From Dehalococcoidia bacterium (GTDB taxonomy: Bacteria; Chloroflexota; Dehalococcoidia; UBA2979): a stretch of 64,000 nt of DNA. Position 1 is the first letter of the stretch, and each line of letters opens with the position of its first letter. The position numbers and the translations under genes are program-made. Below the pieces are notes generated by a model, which had not been told where the DNA came from, made no database searches, and saw nothing but the letters and a program-made list of their open reading frames with translations. Where the stretch lies: contig WHSU01000015.1 of assembly GCA_009379925.1 (NCBI GenBank), forward strand, positions 1 through 64,000, given 5' to 3'. Of the stretch, positions 42,907 through 53,942 are shown piece after piece.

Positions 42907-43637
42907 GCCGCCTCCTCATCCCGCAGCCAGCATAAGAGGAGCGCGTGGGGCGGGCGAGGCCGACCGGTTCTTCTGAAGAGCATGTCGTCTACGGGGTGGC
43001 GGGGTGCCAGCTCGGTGCGCGACTCGACCCGGTGGCGTACCGGATTGCCGGAAGAGGGACGTGCGGAACTCACCGTCGCTCGATCAGAGAGCCCCACTCG
43101 CTCGATCAGAGAGCCCCACTCGCTCCAGCTCACCCCGTAGACGACCTCATCCACCTGCATCCCGTCGCGCCCTTCGTGGCCGGCCCTAATGCCCTCCCGT
43201 TGCATCCCCAGCTTCTCCATCACCCGCTGGGAGCGGGCATGGCGAAGGCCAGTGGACGCCCAGACACGCTCAAGGTTGAACTGACGGAAGCCCCAATCGA
43301 CCACCTCCCGCGCGGCCTCGGGAGCGATGCCGAGTCCCCAATGGGCTCGCGCGATGGCGTATCCGAGCATTGCCGCTCGATCGCCTGGCTCTACTTCGAG
43401 ATTGACTGTCCCGATTACCCTCCCTCCGAAAACGACTGCGAAAGTCGGATATCGATCCCAAGGCTCCGCCATGTTCGTCGCGACGAAGCGCTCCGCATCC
43501 TCGTGCGAGAACGGCTGCGGGATATGAGGTAGTAACCGCGCGAACTCTTCATCGTTCCGGTACGCGAGGGAGTCCTCGATGTCACCAGGCTCGAATGGCC
43601 TCAGCAGTAGACGTTCGGTGTGGAGGGCGGCTGGCAT
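42801..43637 (-). CDS. GNAT acetyltransferase (RimJ/RimL-like) extended by a 22-bp tandem duplication
   Basis: The RimJ-like domain is intact: HTERLLLRPFEPGDIEDSLAYRNDEEFARLLPH, GTVNLEVEPGDRAAMLGYAIARAHWGLGIAPEAAREVVDWGF (acetyl-CoA site), FNLERVWASTGLRHARSQRVMEKLGM. After SWSEWGSLIER the DNA holds two copies of a 22-bp unit (43081-43102, 43103-43124). Removing one copy gives ...GAG CGA CGG TGA, a stop at 43070-43072. The second copy shifts the frame and adds about 88 meaningless residues that run 106 nt into murA. The ancestral gene is therefore 43070-43637. ATG 43637 follows a TTG codon. Substrate unknown. Confidence 0.8.
   Translation of the reverse strand: MPAALHTERLLLRPFEPGDIEDSLAYRNDEEFARLLPHIPQPFSHEDAERFVATNMAEPWDRYPTFAVVFGGRVIGTVNLEVEPGDRAAMLGYAIARAHWGLGIAPEAAREVVDWGFRQFNLERVWASTGLRHARSQRVMEKLGMQREGIRAGHEGRDGMQVDEVVYGVSWSEWGSLIERVGLSDRATVSSARPSSGNPVRHRVESRTELAPRHPVDDMLFRRTGRPRPPHALLLCWLRDEEAAWTGDTSSTAGVRCEARWPSPARRTPPSTPSLPRS
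43081..43124. repeat. Perfect 22-bp tandem duplication inside the acetyltransferase gene
   Basis: CGATCAGAGAGCCCCACTCG followed by CT occurs twice head to tail with no spacer. As 22 is not a multiple of three, it changes the reading frame. It could be a recent replication slippage or an assembly error. Confidence 0.9.
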
Positions 43638-43748
43638 CAATCACGAACCTACAACAAGCAAGGTGGCATCGTCGCCAGCCCCCACGTTCCATGCTCGAAC
43701 GGCGACCTGGGCGGCGCACATCGGGGGCGTGCGTTAGCATCGCGCCCC

Positions 43749-44407
43749 ATGCGCGAGCTACGGGCTGGCCTCTGGTACTGGCAGGCGCCGCACCCGGACT
43801 GGACGCCGGGCGAGCGATGGCCGCGGGAGGTGTCGTCGTACGCGATCGACGACGGCGCCCGTCTGCTCCTGTTTGACCCGCTGGCCGTGCCGAACGAGAT
43901 CCTCCAACTCGCGGGCGACCGCGAAGCGGTGGTGGTGCTCACCGCGCCGTGGCACGAACGCGACACACAGAGCCTGGTCGAGCGCCTCAGCATACGTGTG
44001 TTCACGCCACCGCCCGACACCGCCGACGCCCTCATCCAGAAGTACGGCATTACACCCGACGAGGTTGCCCGCGGCAGCCCCGACCTCGCCTGGCTGCTCG
44101 CGGGGGACCGCGGCGACGCCCACCTCTACTCGGCGGGCGACCGGCTGCCGATGGGAGTCGATGCGTTCCTCGGAAGAGAGCACAACGACCTCGTGCTCTG
44201 GATCGAGCGCATCGGAGCGGTAATCCCCGGCGACACCCTGGTCGACTTCGGACGGGGTCTGGAGATCACCAGTGGCTGCGAGGGGGCGTGACGCGCGAGG
44301 AGGTCGTGGAGCGGCTACAGCCCCTCCTCGAACGGCCGGTCGAGGTCGTGCTCCCGACACACGGAGCACCGACAGACCGTGCCGCGCTCGAGCGCGCGCT
44401 CTCCTGA
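43749..44407 (+). pseudogene. MBL-fold-like metallohydrolase, frameshifted near the 3' end
   Basis: The first frame runs from ATG 43749 (MRELRAGLWYWQAPHPDW) to a stop at 44291, with REVSSYAIDDGARLLLFDPLA, VVLTAPWHERD and DTLVDFGRGLEIT. The expected continuation lies in the next frame: QWLRGGVTREEVVERLQPLLERPVEVVLPTHGAPTDRAALERALS, ending at 44407. Adding one C at ACCAG (near 44270) would restore a single 219-residue protein. The HERD and THGAPTD motifs fit a metallo-beta-lactamase-like fold with reduced metal ligands. Either a real single-base loss or a sequencing error. Two-frame products cannot be excluded. Confidence 0.7.
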
Positions 44408-44422
44408 CGACCAATAGACGAA

Positions 44423-44442
44423 GCCCCGCCGGTTGGCGGGGC
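44423..44442. terminator. Bidirectional terminator between the MBL-like gene and the atp operon
   Basis: GCCCCGCC (44423-44430) pairs perfectly with GGCGGGGC (44435-44442) around GGTT. It lies after two convergent transcription units. On the minus strand it is followed by TTCGTCTATT, a partial T-run. Confidence 0.75.
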
Positions 44443-44476
44443 CATCCTCGTGCTTCGGCAGGCGTCCGGGCCTCGG

Positions 44477-44917
44477 TCAGCGCGAAGCCGGCACTCCGGT
44501 GCCGCGGCGGCGGCGGACGACGCGCAGGCGCAGCAGCGAGCGCTGGAGGGCTGCCTGTGCCCTCAGCAGGTCGATGGCCTCGCCCGTGTCCGCCGCGCGC
44601 TCCGTCAGGTGCCGCTCGGCGCGGGTGCGCGCCTCGTCTGCCCGCGTCTCATCGATGTCAGACGCGCGCTCGGCGGCGTCCGCGAGGACGCTGACCTCGT
44701 CGTCGACGACCTGGATGAAGCCGCCATGCACCGCGATCGGGTCCGGGCCGGCGGGCGTGTATACGACCATCTCGCCGATCGAGAGGCTCGCCATCAATGG
44801 CGCGTGGCTCGGCAAGATCGTGATCTGCCCCTCGGTGGTGGGGACCACGAGGCGTGTGACGTCGTCTTGCTCCAGGACCGTGCGGTCCTGCGTAACGATC
44901 GAGAGACGCAGCGGCAC
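44477..44917 (-). CDS. atpC: ATP synthase F1 epsilon subunit
   Basis: GTG 44917 gives 146 residues, 4 nt after the atpD stop. The N-terminal beta-sandwich (LRLSIVTQDRTVLEQDDVTRLVVPTTEGQITILPSHAPLM, GGFIQVVDDEVSVLADAAERA) is typical, followed by a helical hairpin from EARTRAERHLTE. Epsilon couples gamma rotation to the c-ring and regulates ATP hydrolysis. The C-terminal tail RRRRGTGVPASR is basic. Last gene of the operon. Confidence 0.94.
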   Translation of the reverse strand: MPLRLSIVTQDRTVLEQDDVTRLVVPTTEGQITILPSHAPLMASLSIGEMVVYTPAGPDPIAVHGGFIQVVDDEVSVLADAAERASDIDETRADEARTRAERHLTERAADTGEAIDLLRAQAALQRSLLRLRVVRRRRGTGVPASR

Positions 44918-44921
44918 CGAC

Positions 44922-47310
<2,389 letters not shown>

Positions 47311-47374
47311 CGCTCCCTCGTTCCCGCTCTACGCTGCCTGTTAGGTGTCCCGCTGCTCGATGCCCGCGTGGCGC

Positions 47375-48904
47375 TTAGTAGGCGACGCTGCCTTTGAACT
47401 CCTCGATGGCCGCCTGCAACTGCTGCTCGGTCTCATCGGAGAGCTGCCCGGTGTCCTGGATGGCGCTGACGATTTCCGGGTGACTGGCCCCGAGGAACTC
47501 GTGGAACGCCTTCTCGAAGTCGGCGATCTTCTCCACGGGCACGTCGTCCAGCAGGCCGCGCACACCGGCGAACAGGATCGACACCTGCTGCGCCAGGGTC
47601 TGCGGCTGGTATTGGGGCTGCTTTAGCAGCTCGGTCAGGCGCTGGCCTCGGAGCAGCTGCCGCCGCGTCGAGGGGTCCAGGTCTTCCGTGCCGAACTGCG
47701 CGAACGCCTGCAACTCCCGGAACTGCGAGAGGTCGAGGCGGAGCGTGCCCGCCACCTTCTTCATCGCGCTGGTCTGCGCCTTGCCGCCCACCCGCGACAC
47801 TGAGATGCCGGGGTTGGTGGCGGGACGCTGTCCGGAGTTGAAGAGGTCCAGCTCCAGAAAGATCTGCCCGTCCGTGATCGAGATCACGTTCGTGGGGATG
47901 TACGCCGACACGTCGCCGGCCTGCGTCTCGATGATCGGCAGGGCCGTGATCGAGCCACCCCCGTACTCCTCCGTCACGCGCGCGGCGCGCTCCAGGAGGC
48001 GCGAGTGCAGGTAGAAGACGTCACCCGGGTACGCTTCGCGGCCGGGCGGGCGGCGCAGCAGCAGCGACACCTGGCGGTAGGCCCAGGCGTGCTTCGAGAG
48101 GTCGTCGTAGACGATGAGGACGTCACGGCCCTTGGCCATGTAGTACTCGGCCATCGCGCAGCCGGCGTACGGCGCCAGGTACTGGAGGGCGGCCGACTCG
48201 GCCGCGGAGGCGCTGACGATGATCGTGTGGTCGAGCGCGCCCTCCTGCTCGAAGATCGCGGCGGTCTGGGCGACCTTCGCGTCCTTCTGGCCGATCGCGA
48301 CGTAGACGCAGATCACGTCGCTGTTGCGCTGGTTGATGATCGCGTCGATGGCGATCGCGCTCTTCCCGGTGGACCGGTCACCGATGATCAGTTCCCGCTG
48401 GCCCCGGCCGAGCGGGATCATGGCGTCGATGGCCTTGATCCCTGTCTGCAGCGGCTGGTTGACCTCCACGCGGCTCACCACGTCCGGGGCGATGCGCTCC
48501 ACCGGGTAGACCTCGCTGGTGGTGATCGGTCCGCGCTCATCGATGGGGTCACCGAGGGCGTTCACCACGCGCCCCAGCAGCGCCTCGCCCACGGGCACGG
48601 AAGCGACCAGTCCGGTCGTGCGGACCTCGTCGCCTTCCTTCACCTTCGAGTAGTCGCCCAGGATGATCGTGCCGACGGTCTCCTCTTCGAGGTTCAGCGC
48701 CAGCCCACGGATGGGGCGGCCCTGGTCGTCCTGCACGCTGAACTCGACCAGCTCAGAGGTGAGGCACTGCCCCATCCCGTGGATGCGGGCGATACCGTCG
48801 CCCGCCTCGACCACCGTGCCGACGTTCGTCTGCGTCGCCGTGGCGTCGAAGTGCTCGATCTGCTCCCTGAGGATGGAGGCGATCTCTTCTGCTCGTACGG
48901 CCAT
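47375..48904 (-). CDS. atpA: ATP synthase F1 alpha subunit
   Basis: ATG 48904 gives 509 residues. The N-terminus [19 protein letters not shown], the P-loop GDRSTGKS (Ser in place of the usual Gln in GDRQTGKT), [34 protein letters not shown] with the arginine finger in [17 protein letters not shown] are visible. The alpha subunit is the non-catalytic partner that carries the arginine finger. An open frame upstream of 48904 is the other frame of atpH and not coding. Confidence 0.97.
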   Translation of the reverse strand: MAVRAEEIASILREQIEHFDATATQTNVGTVVEAGDGIARIHGMGQCLTSELVEFSVQDDQGRPIRGLALNLEEETVGTIILGDYSKVKEGDEVRTTGLVASVPVGEALLGRVVNALGDPIDERGPITTSEVYPVERIAPDVVSRVEVNQPLQTGIKAIDAMIPLGRGQRELIIGDRSTGKSAIAIDAIINQRNSDVICVYVAIGQKDAKVAQTAAIFEQEGALDHTIIVSASAAESAALQYLAPYAGCAMAEYYMAKGRDVLIVYDDLSKHAWAYRQVSLLLRRPPGREAYPGDVFYLHSRLLERAARVTEEYGGGSITALPIIETQAGDVSAYIPTNVISITDGQIFLELDLFNSGQRPATNPGISVSRVGGKAQTSAMKKVAGTLRLDLSQFRELQAFAQFGTEDLDPSTRRQLLRGQRLTELLKQPQYQPQTLAQQVSILFAGVRGLLDDVPVEKIADFEKAFHEFLGASHPEIVSAIQDTGQLSDETEQQLQAAIEEFKGSVAY

Positions 48905-49001
48905 CGCGGTTCCCTCGATGATCTTCACCGCGCTCGGGGCGCGGGCTCGCCGCGCGGCCGAGGCCCGGGAGGCCCCCGCCGCGGTTGGTTCTCTCGCCGC
49001 G

Positions 49002-49547
49002 CTAGAGCGCGGCCCGTTCCAGCCGGTTCCGCAACATGCGGAGCCGCGTCCGGGTGGACCCGTCCAGCAACTGGTCGCCGATGCGTACGACCATGCCGCC
49101 CAGGATCTCCGGGTCCACCTGGCTGTCGACCTCGATCTGCTTGCCGGTCCGCTGCGAGAGCAGTTGCGCGATCTGCTCGCGCCGCGCGTCATCGATCTCG
49201 ACGGCGGTGGTCACGGTCGCTCGCCCGACGCCTCGTTGCTCGTCCACCAGCTCGCGGAAGAACGAGGCGATGGAGGGGCCCAGCTCCAGCCGGCTCTTCG
49301 AACGCAGCAGCCGGAACAGGTTGAGCTGCTTCTCGCCGATCCCGGGTTGGACCCGGCAGACGATCGACTGGAACTGCTCGTCCGTCAGACCGTCCGCCTG
49401 CAATGCCGCGACGTACGCCGGTAGCGCTGTCAGCGCCTCCAGCGACTGTGCGGCCTCGGCCCACTCGTCGAGCGCGCCGTCGGCCCGCGCTATGTCGAGC
49501 ATCGCAAGGGCATAGCGTCGTCCGGCGATCTCGCGGGTCCCGGCCAC
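49002..49547 (-). CDS. atpH: ATP synthase F1 delta subunit
   Basis: The best start is GTG 49547, seven bases after AGGAGG; a GTG at 49553 is too close to it. This gives 181 residues. The N-terminal helical domain ([33 protein letters not shown]) and the C-terminal strand-helix [66 protein letters not shown] are typical of OSCP/delta. It joins F1 to the b subunit. Confidence 0.95.
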   Translation of the reverse strand: MAGTREIAGRRYALAMLDIARADGALDEWAEAAQSLEALTALPAYVAALQADGLTDEQFQSIVCRVQPGIGEKQLNLFRLLRSKSRLELGPSIASFFRELVDEQRGVGRATVTTAVEIDDARREQIAQLLSQRTGKQIEVDSQVDPEILGGMVVRIGDQLLDGSTRTRLRMLRNRLERAAL

Positions 49548-49592
49548 GGTCACTCCTCCTGCACCCTCTGGTCTTGCACCCTTTGGGGCACG

Positions 49593-50231
49593 CTAGTTGC
49601 GGGTTGCGCCGTCCGCGCCGAAGTCGCTGCTGACCAGCACCTCGTCGATCAAGCGTTGATGCGCGGGACGGTCCAGCGACTGGCCCACCACGCGCTCGGC
49701 GGCGATGATCGTCAGGTCCGCGAACTCGCTGCGCAGTTGCTGGATGGCCTGCTGCCGCTCCAGCGCGATCTCCTCGCGGGCGCGCGCCACGAGCTGGCTG
49801 GCCTCGGCCCGTGCCTGCGCCTCCAGCTCCTCGCGCAGCCGCGCCGCGGTCTCCTGCGAGCGCTGGACCATCTCGCGGCCCTCGGCCCGTGCCTGCTCGA
49901 TGGCGCGGCGCGCCTCTTCCTCGCTCGCCTGGGCGGCGGTGGCCGCCTGTTCCGAGCGGGCCAGGCCTTCCTCGATGCGCTTCTTGCGCTCGTCGAGGAG
50001 GCGGAGGATCGGGTTCCACAGGAAGAGCCGCAAGAGCACCAGCAGGATGGTGAAGTTGATCAACTGCGCCACCAGGCCCGGCAAGCTGAAGCCGAGCGCG
50101 GCAATGCCGCCGCTCTCTTCCTCCTGGGCGCCCACCACGGCGGGCATGGCCGCCAGCGCGAGGCCGACCAGCACCGCACCGGTACGCGGTGAGCGTGCCA
50201 CGCCACGCAGGCGACGGAGATGATGCGTCAT
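49593..50231 (-). CDS. atpF: ATP synthase Fo b subunit with a signal-peptide-like N-terminus
   Basis: ATG 50231 behind GGAG gives 212 residues. Residues 1-35 (THHLRRLRGVARSPRTGAVLVGLALAAMPAVVGAQEEESGG) form a positively charged, hydrophobic segment with an AxA-like end, like a cleavable signal peptide. The normal b membrane helix follows (GLVAQLINFTILLVLLRLFLWNPI, about 50-73), then the long heptad coiled coil (LLDERKKRIEEGLARSEQAATAAQ...). It is the peripheral stalk. A single b gene implies a homodimer. Confidence 0.95.
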   Translation of the reverse strand: MTHHLRRLRGVARSPRTGAVLVGLALAAMPAVVGAQEEESGGIAALGFSLPGLVAQLINFTILLVLLRLFLWNPILRLLDERKKRIEEGLARSEQAATAAQASEEEARRAIEQARAEGREMVQRSQETAARLREELEAQARAEASQLVARAREEIALERQQAIQQLRSEFADLTIIAAERVVGQSLDRPAHQRLIDEVLVSSDFGADGATRN

Positions 50232-50323
50232 CTCTGCTCCTCCGACCGTTCCGGCCACCGACCTCGGCGGCCGTCCGGCTACCGAGGCGCCCCGTACATC
50301 AGACGGGGCGCCTCGTAGGTGTC

Positions 50324-50719
<396 letters not shown>

Positions 50720-50738
50720 TCATCCCCCATGTTGACTA

Positions 50739-51773
50739 TTAGTGACCTTCCGCCGCGGCCGTGTGCGCCGCGCCGTGCTCCTCGCCATGACTGTCGTCGC
50801 CTCCGTGATGCGAGACCGCGGTCTGCGCAAAGACGAGGGTCAGCATGGCAAAGACGAACGCCTGGATGAGCCCCACGAAGAGCTCCAGGCCGTAGAAGAC
50901 ATTCACCAGCACGAACGGCACCAGGAACGTCATCATCAACAGCAGGACTTCGCCCGCAAAGATGTTGCCAAACAGACGGAACGTGAACGAGATGATGCGC
51001 GAAAGCTCCGACACCAGTTCCAGCAGCCCCACGAAGGCATCGATGATGCCCATGGGATTGCCCCTCAACAGCCGCCCGAAGGAAAAGAACTTGCCCAGGT
51101 AGCCGATCCCCAGCGTCGACAGCCCCCAGTACTCCACGAAGATGAACGAGAAGATGGCGATCGCCAGCGGCGCATTCACATCGGTCATTACGGAGCGCAG
51201 ATAGGGCGCCAGGATGCCGCTGAACGTGCCGTCCTCGTCCAGCGTCGGGGTCTCGCCCTCCTCGAAGTGGTGGGCGTCCGCCTCGTCGACGGTGTCGGGC
51301 GTGAAGGGGATGTAGGCGACGTCGGCGCCCGCCAGGTTCGTCTGCTGGAAGACCGCTTGCGTCGCGCCGTGACCGGGCTCCGTCACGCCGATGACGGCGT
51401 TGACGGGCAGGAGGCCCGCGTAGTTGGAGATGAGGATGAAGAAGAAGATCGTGGCAACCAGCGGGAAGAAGCGCCGGCCGTTCTTCTCGCCCGCGACCTG
51501 CACCACGATGCCGTAAAAGGCGACGACGGCCGCCTCGACGGCCCCGCTGAAGCCGGACGGCACCAGGCTCAGGTTACGGCCGACGAAGAAGCCGAGGAGC
51601 AGGAGGAAGCCCACGACCAGCCACGACGTGAACATCGTGTTCGTCACGTCCAGCGGGCCCCAGTGGAAGACGGCCTCCGGGGCGACGATGATTGCCGGAG
51701 GCGGACCACCGACGAATACCATGCCCACGATCATGAAGGCCAGCACACCGAGTCCGATGAGCAGCCAGCGCAT
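50739..51773 (-). CDS. atpB: ATP synthase Fo a subunit
   Basis: The 344-residue membrane protein has the essential arginine in LVSELSRIISFTFRLFGNIFAGEVLL and the channel helix FVGLIQAFVFAMLTLVFAQTAV. A hydrophilic insert (TQAVFQQTNLAGADVAYIPFTPDTVDEADAHHFEEGETPTL) lies between helices 2 and 3. The C-terminus is His-rich: HHGGDDSHGEEHGAAHTAAAEGH, which could bind metal ions. It is the first large gene of the operon after the AtpZ/I-like gene. Confidence 0.96.
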   Translation of the reverse strand: MRWLLIGLGVLAFMIVGMVFVGGPPPAIIVAPEAVFHWGPLDVTNTMFTSWLVVGFLLLLGFFVGRNLSLVPSGFSGAVEAAVVAFYGIVVQVAGEKNGRRFFPLVATIFFFILISNYAGLLPVNAVIGVTEPGHGATQAVFQQTNLAGADVAYIPFTPDTVDEADAHHFEEGETPTLDEDGTFSGILAPYLRSVMTDVNAPLAIAIFSFIFVEYWGLSTLGIGYLGKFFSFGRLLRGNPMGIIDAFVGLLELVSELSRIISFTFRLFGNIFAGEVLLLMMTFLVPFVLVNVFYGLELFVGLIQAFVFAMLTLVFAQTAVSHHGGDDSHGEEHGAAHTAAAEGH

Positions 51774-51791
51774 GCGCCACCCTTCCGGTGG

Positions 51792-52004
51792 TTATCGTTC
51801 GCGTGTTCGCTCGAGCAGCTCTCGCAACTGCCGATAGGCGCCGTACGACCCCGCCATCAGACCCAGCACCAGTCCGATGAGCGTCAGCACCGGCTCCGTG
51901 CCAAAACGCCCATCGAGGTAATGCCCGACGAGCGTGAGCCCCACGATCGTGGTGGCGAGAAAACTCCCGATCCCGACCAGGCCGAATGCCGGCGAGTTCC
52001 ACAT
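51792..52004 (-). CDS. AtpZ/AtpI-type small membrane protein
   Basis: ATG 52004 with GGAGGG upstream gives 70 residues; the longer open frame to 52046 has no ribosome site. Two membrane helices (LVGIGSFLATTIVGLTLVGHYL and PVLTLIGLVLGLMAGSYGAYRQL) joined by DGRFGTE match the F0F1-ATPase assembly subunit AtpZ/AtpI family. Its gene leads the atp operon, 18 nt before atpB, the usual place. It may help assemble the c-ring or transport ions. Confidence 0.85.
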   Translation of the reverse strand: MWNSPAFGLVGIGSFLATTIVGLTLVGHYLDGRFGTEPVLTLIGLVLGLMAGSYGAYRQLRELLERTRER

Positions 52005-52036
52005 GGCCGTGACCCTCCGGGATCGAGGCCAGCGGG

Positions 52037-52065
52037 ACGGTAGCACGCGCCGATCTGTGGATCAA
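52037..52065 (-). promoter_or_regulatory. Candidate atp operon promoter
   Basis: On the minus strand TTGATC (52060-52065), a 17-bp spacer and TACCGT (52037-52042) fit sigma-70 boxes, with transcription expected near 52030, about 26 nt before the AtpZ-like start. Confidence 0.5.
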
Positions 52066-52091
52066 CCGCTTGTGAGCGCGTGCACGAATAC

Positions 52092-52120
52092 CCCGCCGGC
52101 TGCCGCCCGACAGCGGCGGG
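52092..52120. terminator. Hairpin downstream of the BFN-domain gene
   Basis: CCCGCCGGCTG (52092-52102) pairs with CAGCGGCGGG (52111-52120) with one bulged G. It follows the stop of the BFN gene (minus strand) and precedes the atp promoter. Confidence 0.5.
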
Positions 52121-52133
52121 ACGCGATCCTTGG

Positions 52134-52667
52134 CTACTCTTCCTTCTTGCCGAGGCTGTCCAGGTCCAGCCCGGAGACAAAGTCGCGGAACGCCGCCAGC
52201 TTCTGCAGTTCTTCCTCGGTGACGGCGGCGGGCTGCTCCAGTTCGCCCTCCACGGGCTGGCCCTCGTCGTCCAGCACGATACCGGCGCGGTCCAACACTT
52301 CCTCGGCAACGAAGATCGGGACCTCCGCGCGGACCGCCAGCGCGATAGCGTCTGAGGGACGCGAGTCGATCTCGATGGTGCGGCCGTCCTGCTCCACCTG
52401 GATACGCGCGAAGAAGGTGTCGTCCTTCAGGTCGTTGACGGAGATCGACTTCACGACCCCGCCGAACTCCTTGATCATGTTGAACATCAGGTCGTGCGTC
52501 TGCGGCCGGGGGACGGAGACGTCCTGCAGGCGCAGCGCGATGGCGTCCGCCACATCCGCGCCGATCCAGATCGTCAGGTAGCGCTCAGCTTCCTTCTCAC
52601 GCAGGACCACGACCCGTCGGTAATGGCGGAGTCCGACGCGGATGCTGTCGATGATGAGCTCGATCAC
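52134..52667 (-). CDS. BFN-domain (DUF151) bifunctional-nuclease-like protein
   Basis: The 177-residue protein has the BFN core: MIELIIDSIRVGLRHYRRVVVLREKEAERYLTIWIGADVADAIALRLQ, RPQTHDLMFNMIKEFGGVVKSISVNDLKDDTFFARIQV, SRPSDAIALAVRAEVPIFVAEEVLDRAGI. The C-terminal acidic helix ends in KKEE. The family is widespread, and a plant relative has nuclease activity, but the bacterial role is unclear. A promoter lies directly upstream. Confidence 0.9.
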   Translation of the reverse strand: MIELIIDSIRVGLRHYRRVVVLREKEAERYLTIWIGADVADAIALRLQDVSVPRPQTHDLMFNMIKEFGGVVKSISVNDLKDDTFFARIQVEQDGRTIEIDSRPSDAIALAVRAEVPIFVAEEVLDRAGIVLDDEGQPVEGELEQPAAVTEEELQKLAAFRDFVSGLDLDSLGKKEE

Positions 52668-52695
52668 AATGGTGCACCTCGGGCCCAGAGAGGGG

Positions 52696-52742
52696 CAGAA
52701 CGTTCTGAGTCGAGTCTAGGAGCGCCCGTCTGGGACAGTCAA
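52696..52742 (-). promoter_or_regulatory. BFN gene promoter with a palindrome over the start site
   Basis: On the minus strand TTGACT (52737-52742), an 18-bp spacer and TAGACT (52713-52718) form a good promoter. CAGAACGTTCTG (52696-52707) is a perfect palindrome over the expected transcription start, so it could be an operator. Confidence 0.55.
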
Positions 52743-52781
52743 CGAATCGTCGAGGAGCCGGGAGGGAACACACGCCAATCG

Positions 52782-53048
52782 TCAGGGTTGTTCCTCGTCC
52801 TCCGCCGGCGCCTCGAACGGCTGCCCGAACAGCGCCTGCTCGATGGCGGAGTCCACCGGCGGGCCGCGTTCCACCAGTTCCTTCGCCCGCCGCGCCAGCA
52901 CCGGCCGCTCCATGAGCACTCGACGCCCGCACGTGCGGCACCGCAGCCCGATGTCCGCGCCGACCCGGACGACGTCCCACTCGAGGCCGCCACAGGGGTG
53001 CTTCCGCCGCATGCGGAGCACGTCGCCCATCCGCAGGTCGAGGACCAT
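52782..53048 (-). CDS. DUF951 family zinc-ribbon-like protein
   Basis: The 88-residue protein matches DUF951: [49 protein letters not shown]19 and the CRTC pair (C37, C40) suggest a zinc site, and the HPCG motif is signature. Its function is unknown. The tail is acidic ([10 protein letters not shown]). It lies 8 nt after pyrF on the same strand. Confidence 0.85.
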   Translation of the reverse strand: MVLDLRMGDVLRMRRKHPCGGLEWDVVRVGADIGLRCRTCGRRVLMERPVLARRAKELVERGPPVDSAIEQALFGQPFEAPAEDEEQP

Positions 53049-53056
53049 CGGCGGTG

Positions 53057-53920
53057 CTACGCCTCGCGGGCGTCATTGATCGCGTCGCGCAACGCGATGG
53101 CCGCGTCCCGTGCGGCGGCCGCCCAGTCGCCGAGTGTGCGGGCGCCGCCCTTTGCGCCCGCGTAGAGCACGCCCCGCGACGCGTTCACCAGGATGCCGCC
53201 ACCCTGCGCATCGGCCGCCGCGCGCACGGCGTCGCGTAGTTCGCCTTCCTGAGCGCCGACGCCGGGCATGAGGAACGGCAGGTCCGGACAGATGGCCCGG
53301 ACGCGCGCAGCCTCCTGCGGATACGTCGCGCCGACCACGAGTCCGACGTTGCCGCGCGTGTTCCACCCGTTCGCCTGCTCCGCCACGCGTTCGTAGAGCC
53401 GCGTGTCGCCGTGCTGCACGTCTTGGAAGTCGCGCGCGCCAGGGTTCGAGGTGCGGCAGAGCACAAAGGTCGTGCGGTCCTCGTACTCCAGGAACGGCTC
53501 GACCGCGTCACCTCCGAGGTAGGGGTTCACCGTGACGGCGTCCACGCCCAGCGACTCGAAGACGGCTCTCGCGTAAAAGCGGGCGGTGTTGCCGATATCG
53601 TTGCGCTTGGCGTCCAGCAGCACGGGGACTCCGTCCGGGATGGAGCGCACGAGGTCGCGCAGCAGCGGCATCCCGCCGTCGATGTCCGGCTCGTAGAAGG
53701 CGGCGTTCGGCTTGTAGCAGCAGACCAGGTCGGCGGTCGCCTCGACGATGGCGAAGAGGAAGTCGCGCGGCGAGACACCCTCCGGCATCAGGTCCGGGTC
53801 CGGGTCGAGCCCCACGCACAGCAGCGAGCGGTTGCGTTGGGCGGAGGCGGCGTACTTCGACCGGAAGGTCTCCGGTGTGGCACCGGCACCGGCGGATGTC
53901 GTCGATTCGGTCATGGTCAT
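53057..53920 (-). CDS. pyrF: Orotidine 5'-phosphate decarboxylase (type 2)
   Basis: ATG 53920 gives 287 residues, the longer type-2 form. The catalytic motif is [20 protein letters not shown], with the lysine and aspartate of the DxKxxD array. [26 protein letters not shown] and the phosphate-binding [12 protein letters not shown] follow. It makes UMP from OMP in pyrimidine synthesis. Translation order is murI, pyrF, then DUF951, all closely spaced on the minus strand. Confidence 0.95.
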   Translation of the reverse strand: MTMTESTTSAGAGATPETFRSKYAASAQRNRSLLCVGLDPDPDLMPEGVSPRDFLFAIVEATADLVCCYKPNAAFYEPDIDGGMPLLRDLVRSIPDGVPVLLDAKRNDIGNTARFYARAVFESLGVDAVTVNPYLGGDAVEPFLEYEDRTTFVLCRTSNPGARDFQDVQHGDTRLYERVAEQANGWNTRGNVGLVVGATYPQEAARVRAICPDLPFLMPGVGAQEGELRDAVRAAADAQGGGILVNASRGVLYAGAKGGARTLGDWAAAARDAAIALRDAINDAREA

Positions 53921-53942
53921 CGATGGCTCCCGCCTCCCCGGA

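Noticed and set aside
43081..43124. Possible CRISPR repeat.
   Set aside because: Only two units, directly abutting with no spacer; it is a tandem duplication in a coding region.
41812..43140. 442-aa plus-strand open frame opposite murA.
   Set aside because: It is antisense to murA with biased His/Arg/Gly composition and no motif.
50742..52043. 433-aa plus-strand open frame opposite atpB and the AtpZ-like gene.
   Set aside because: It is antisense to a subunit with unmistakable Fo motifs.
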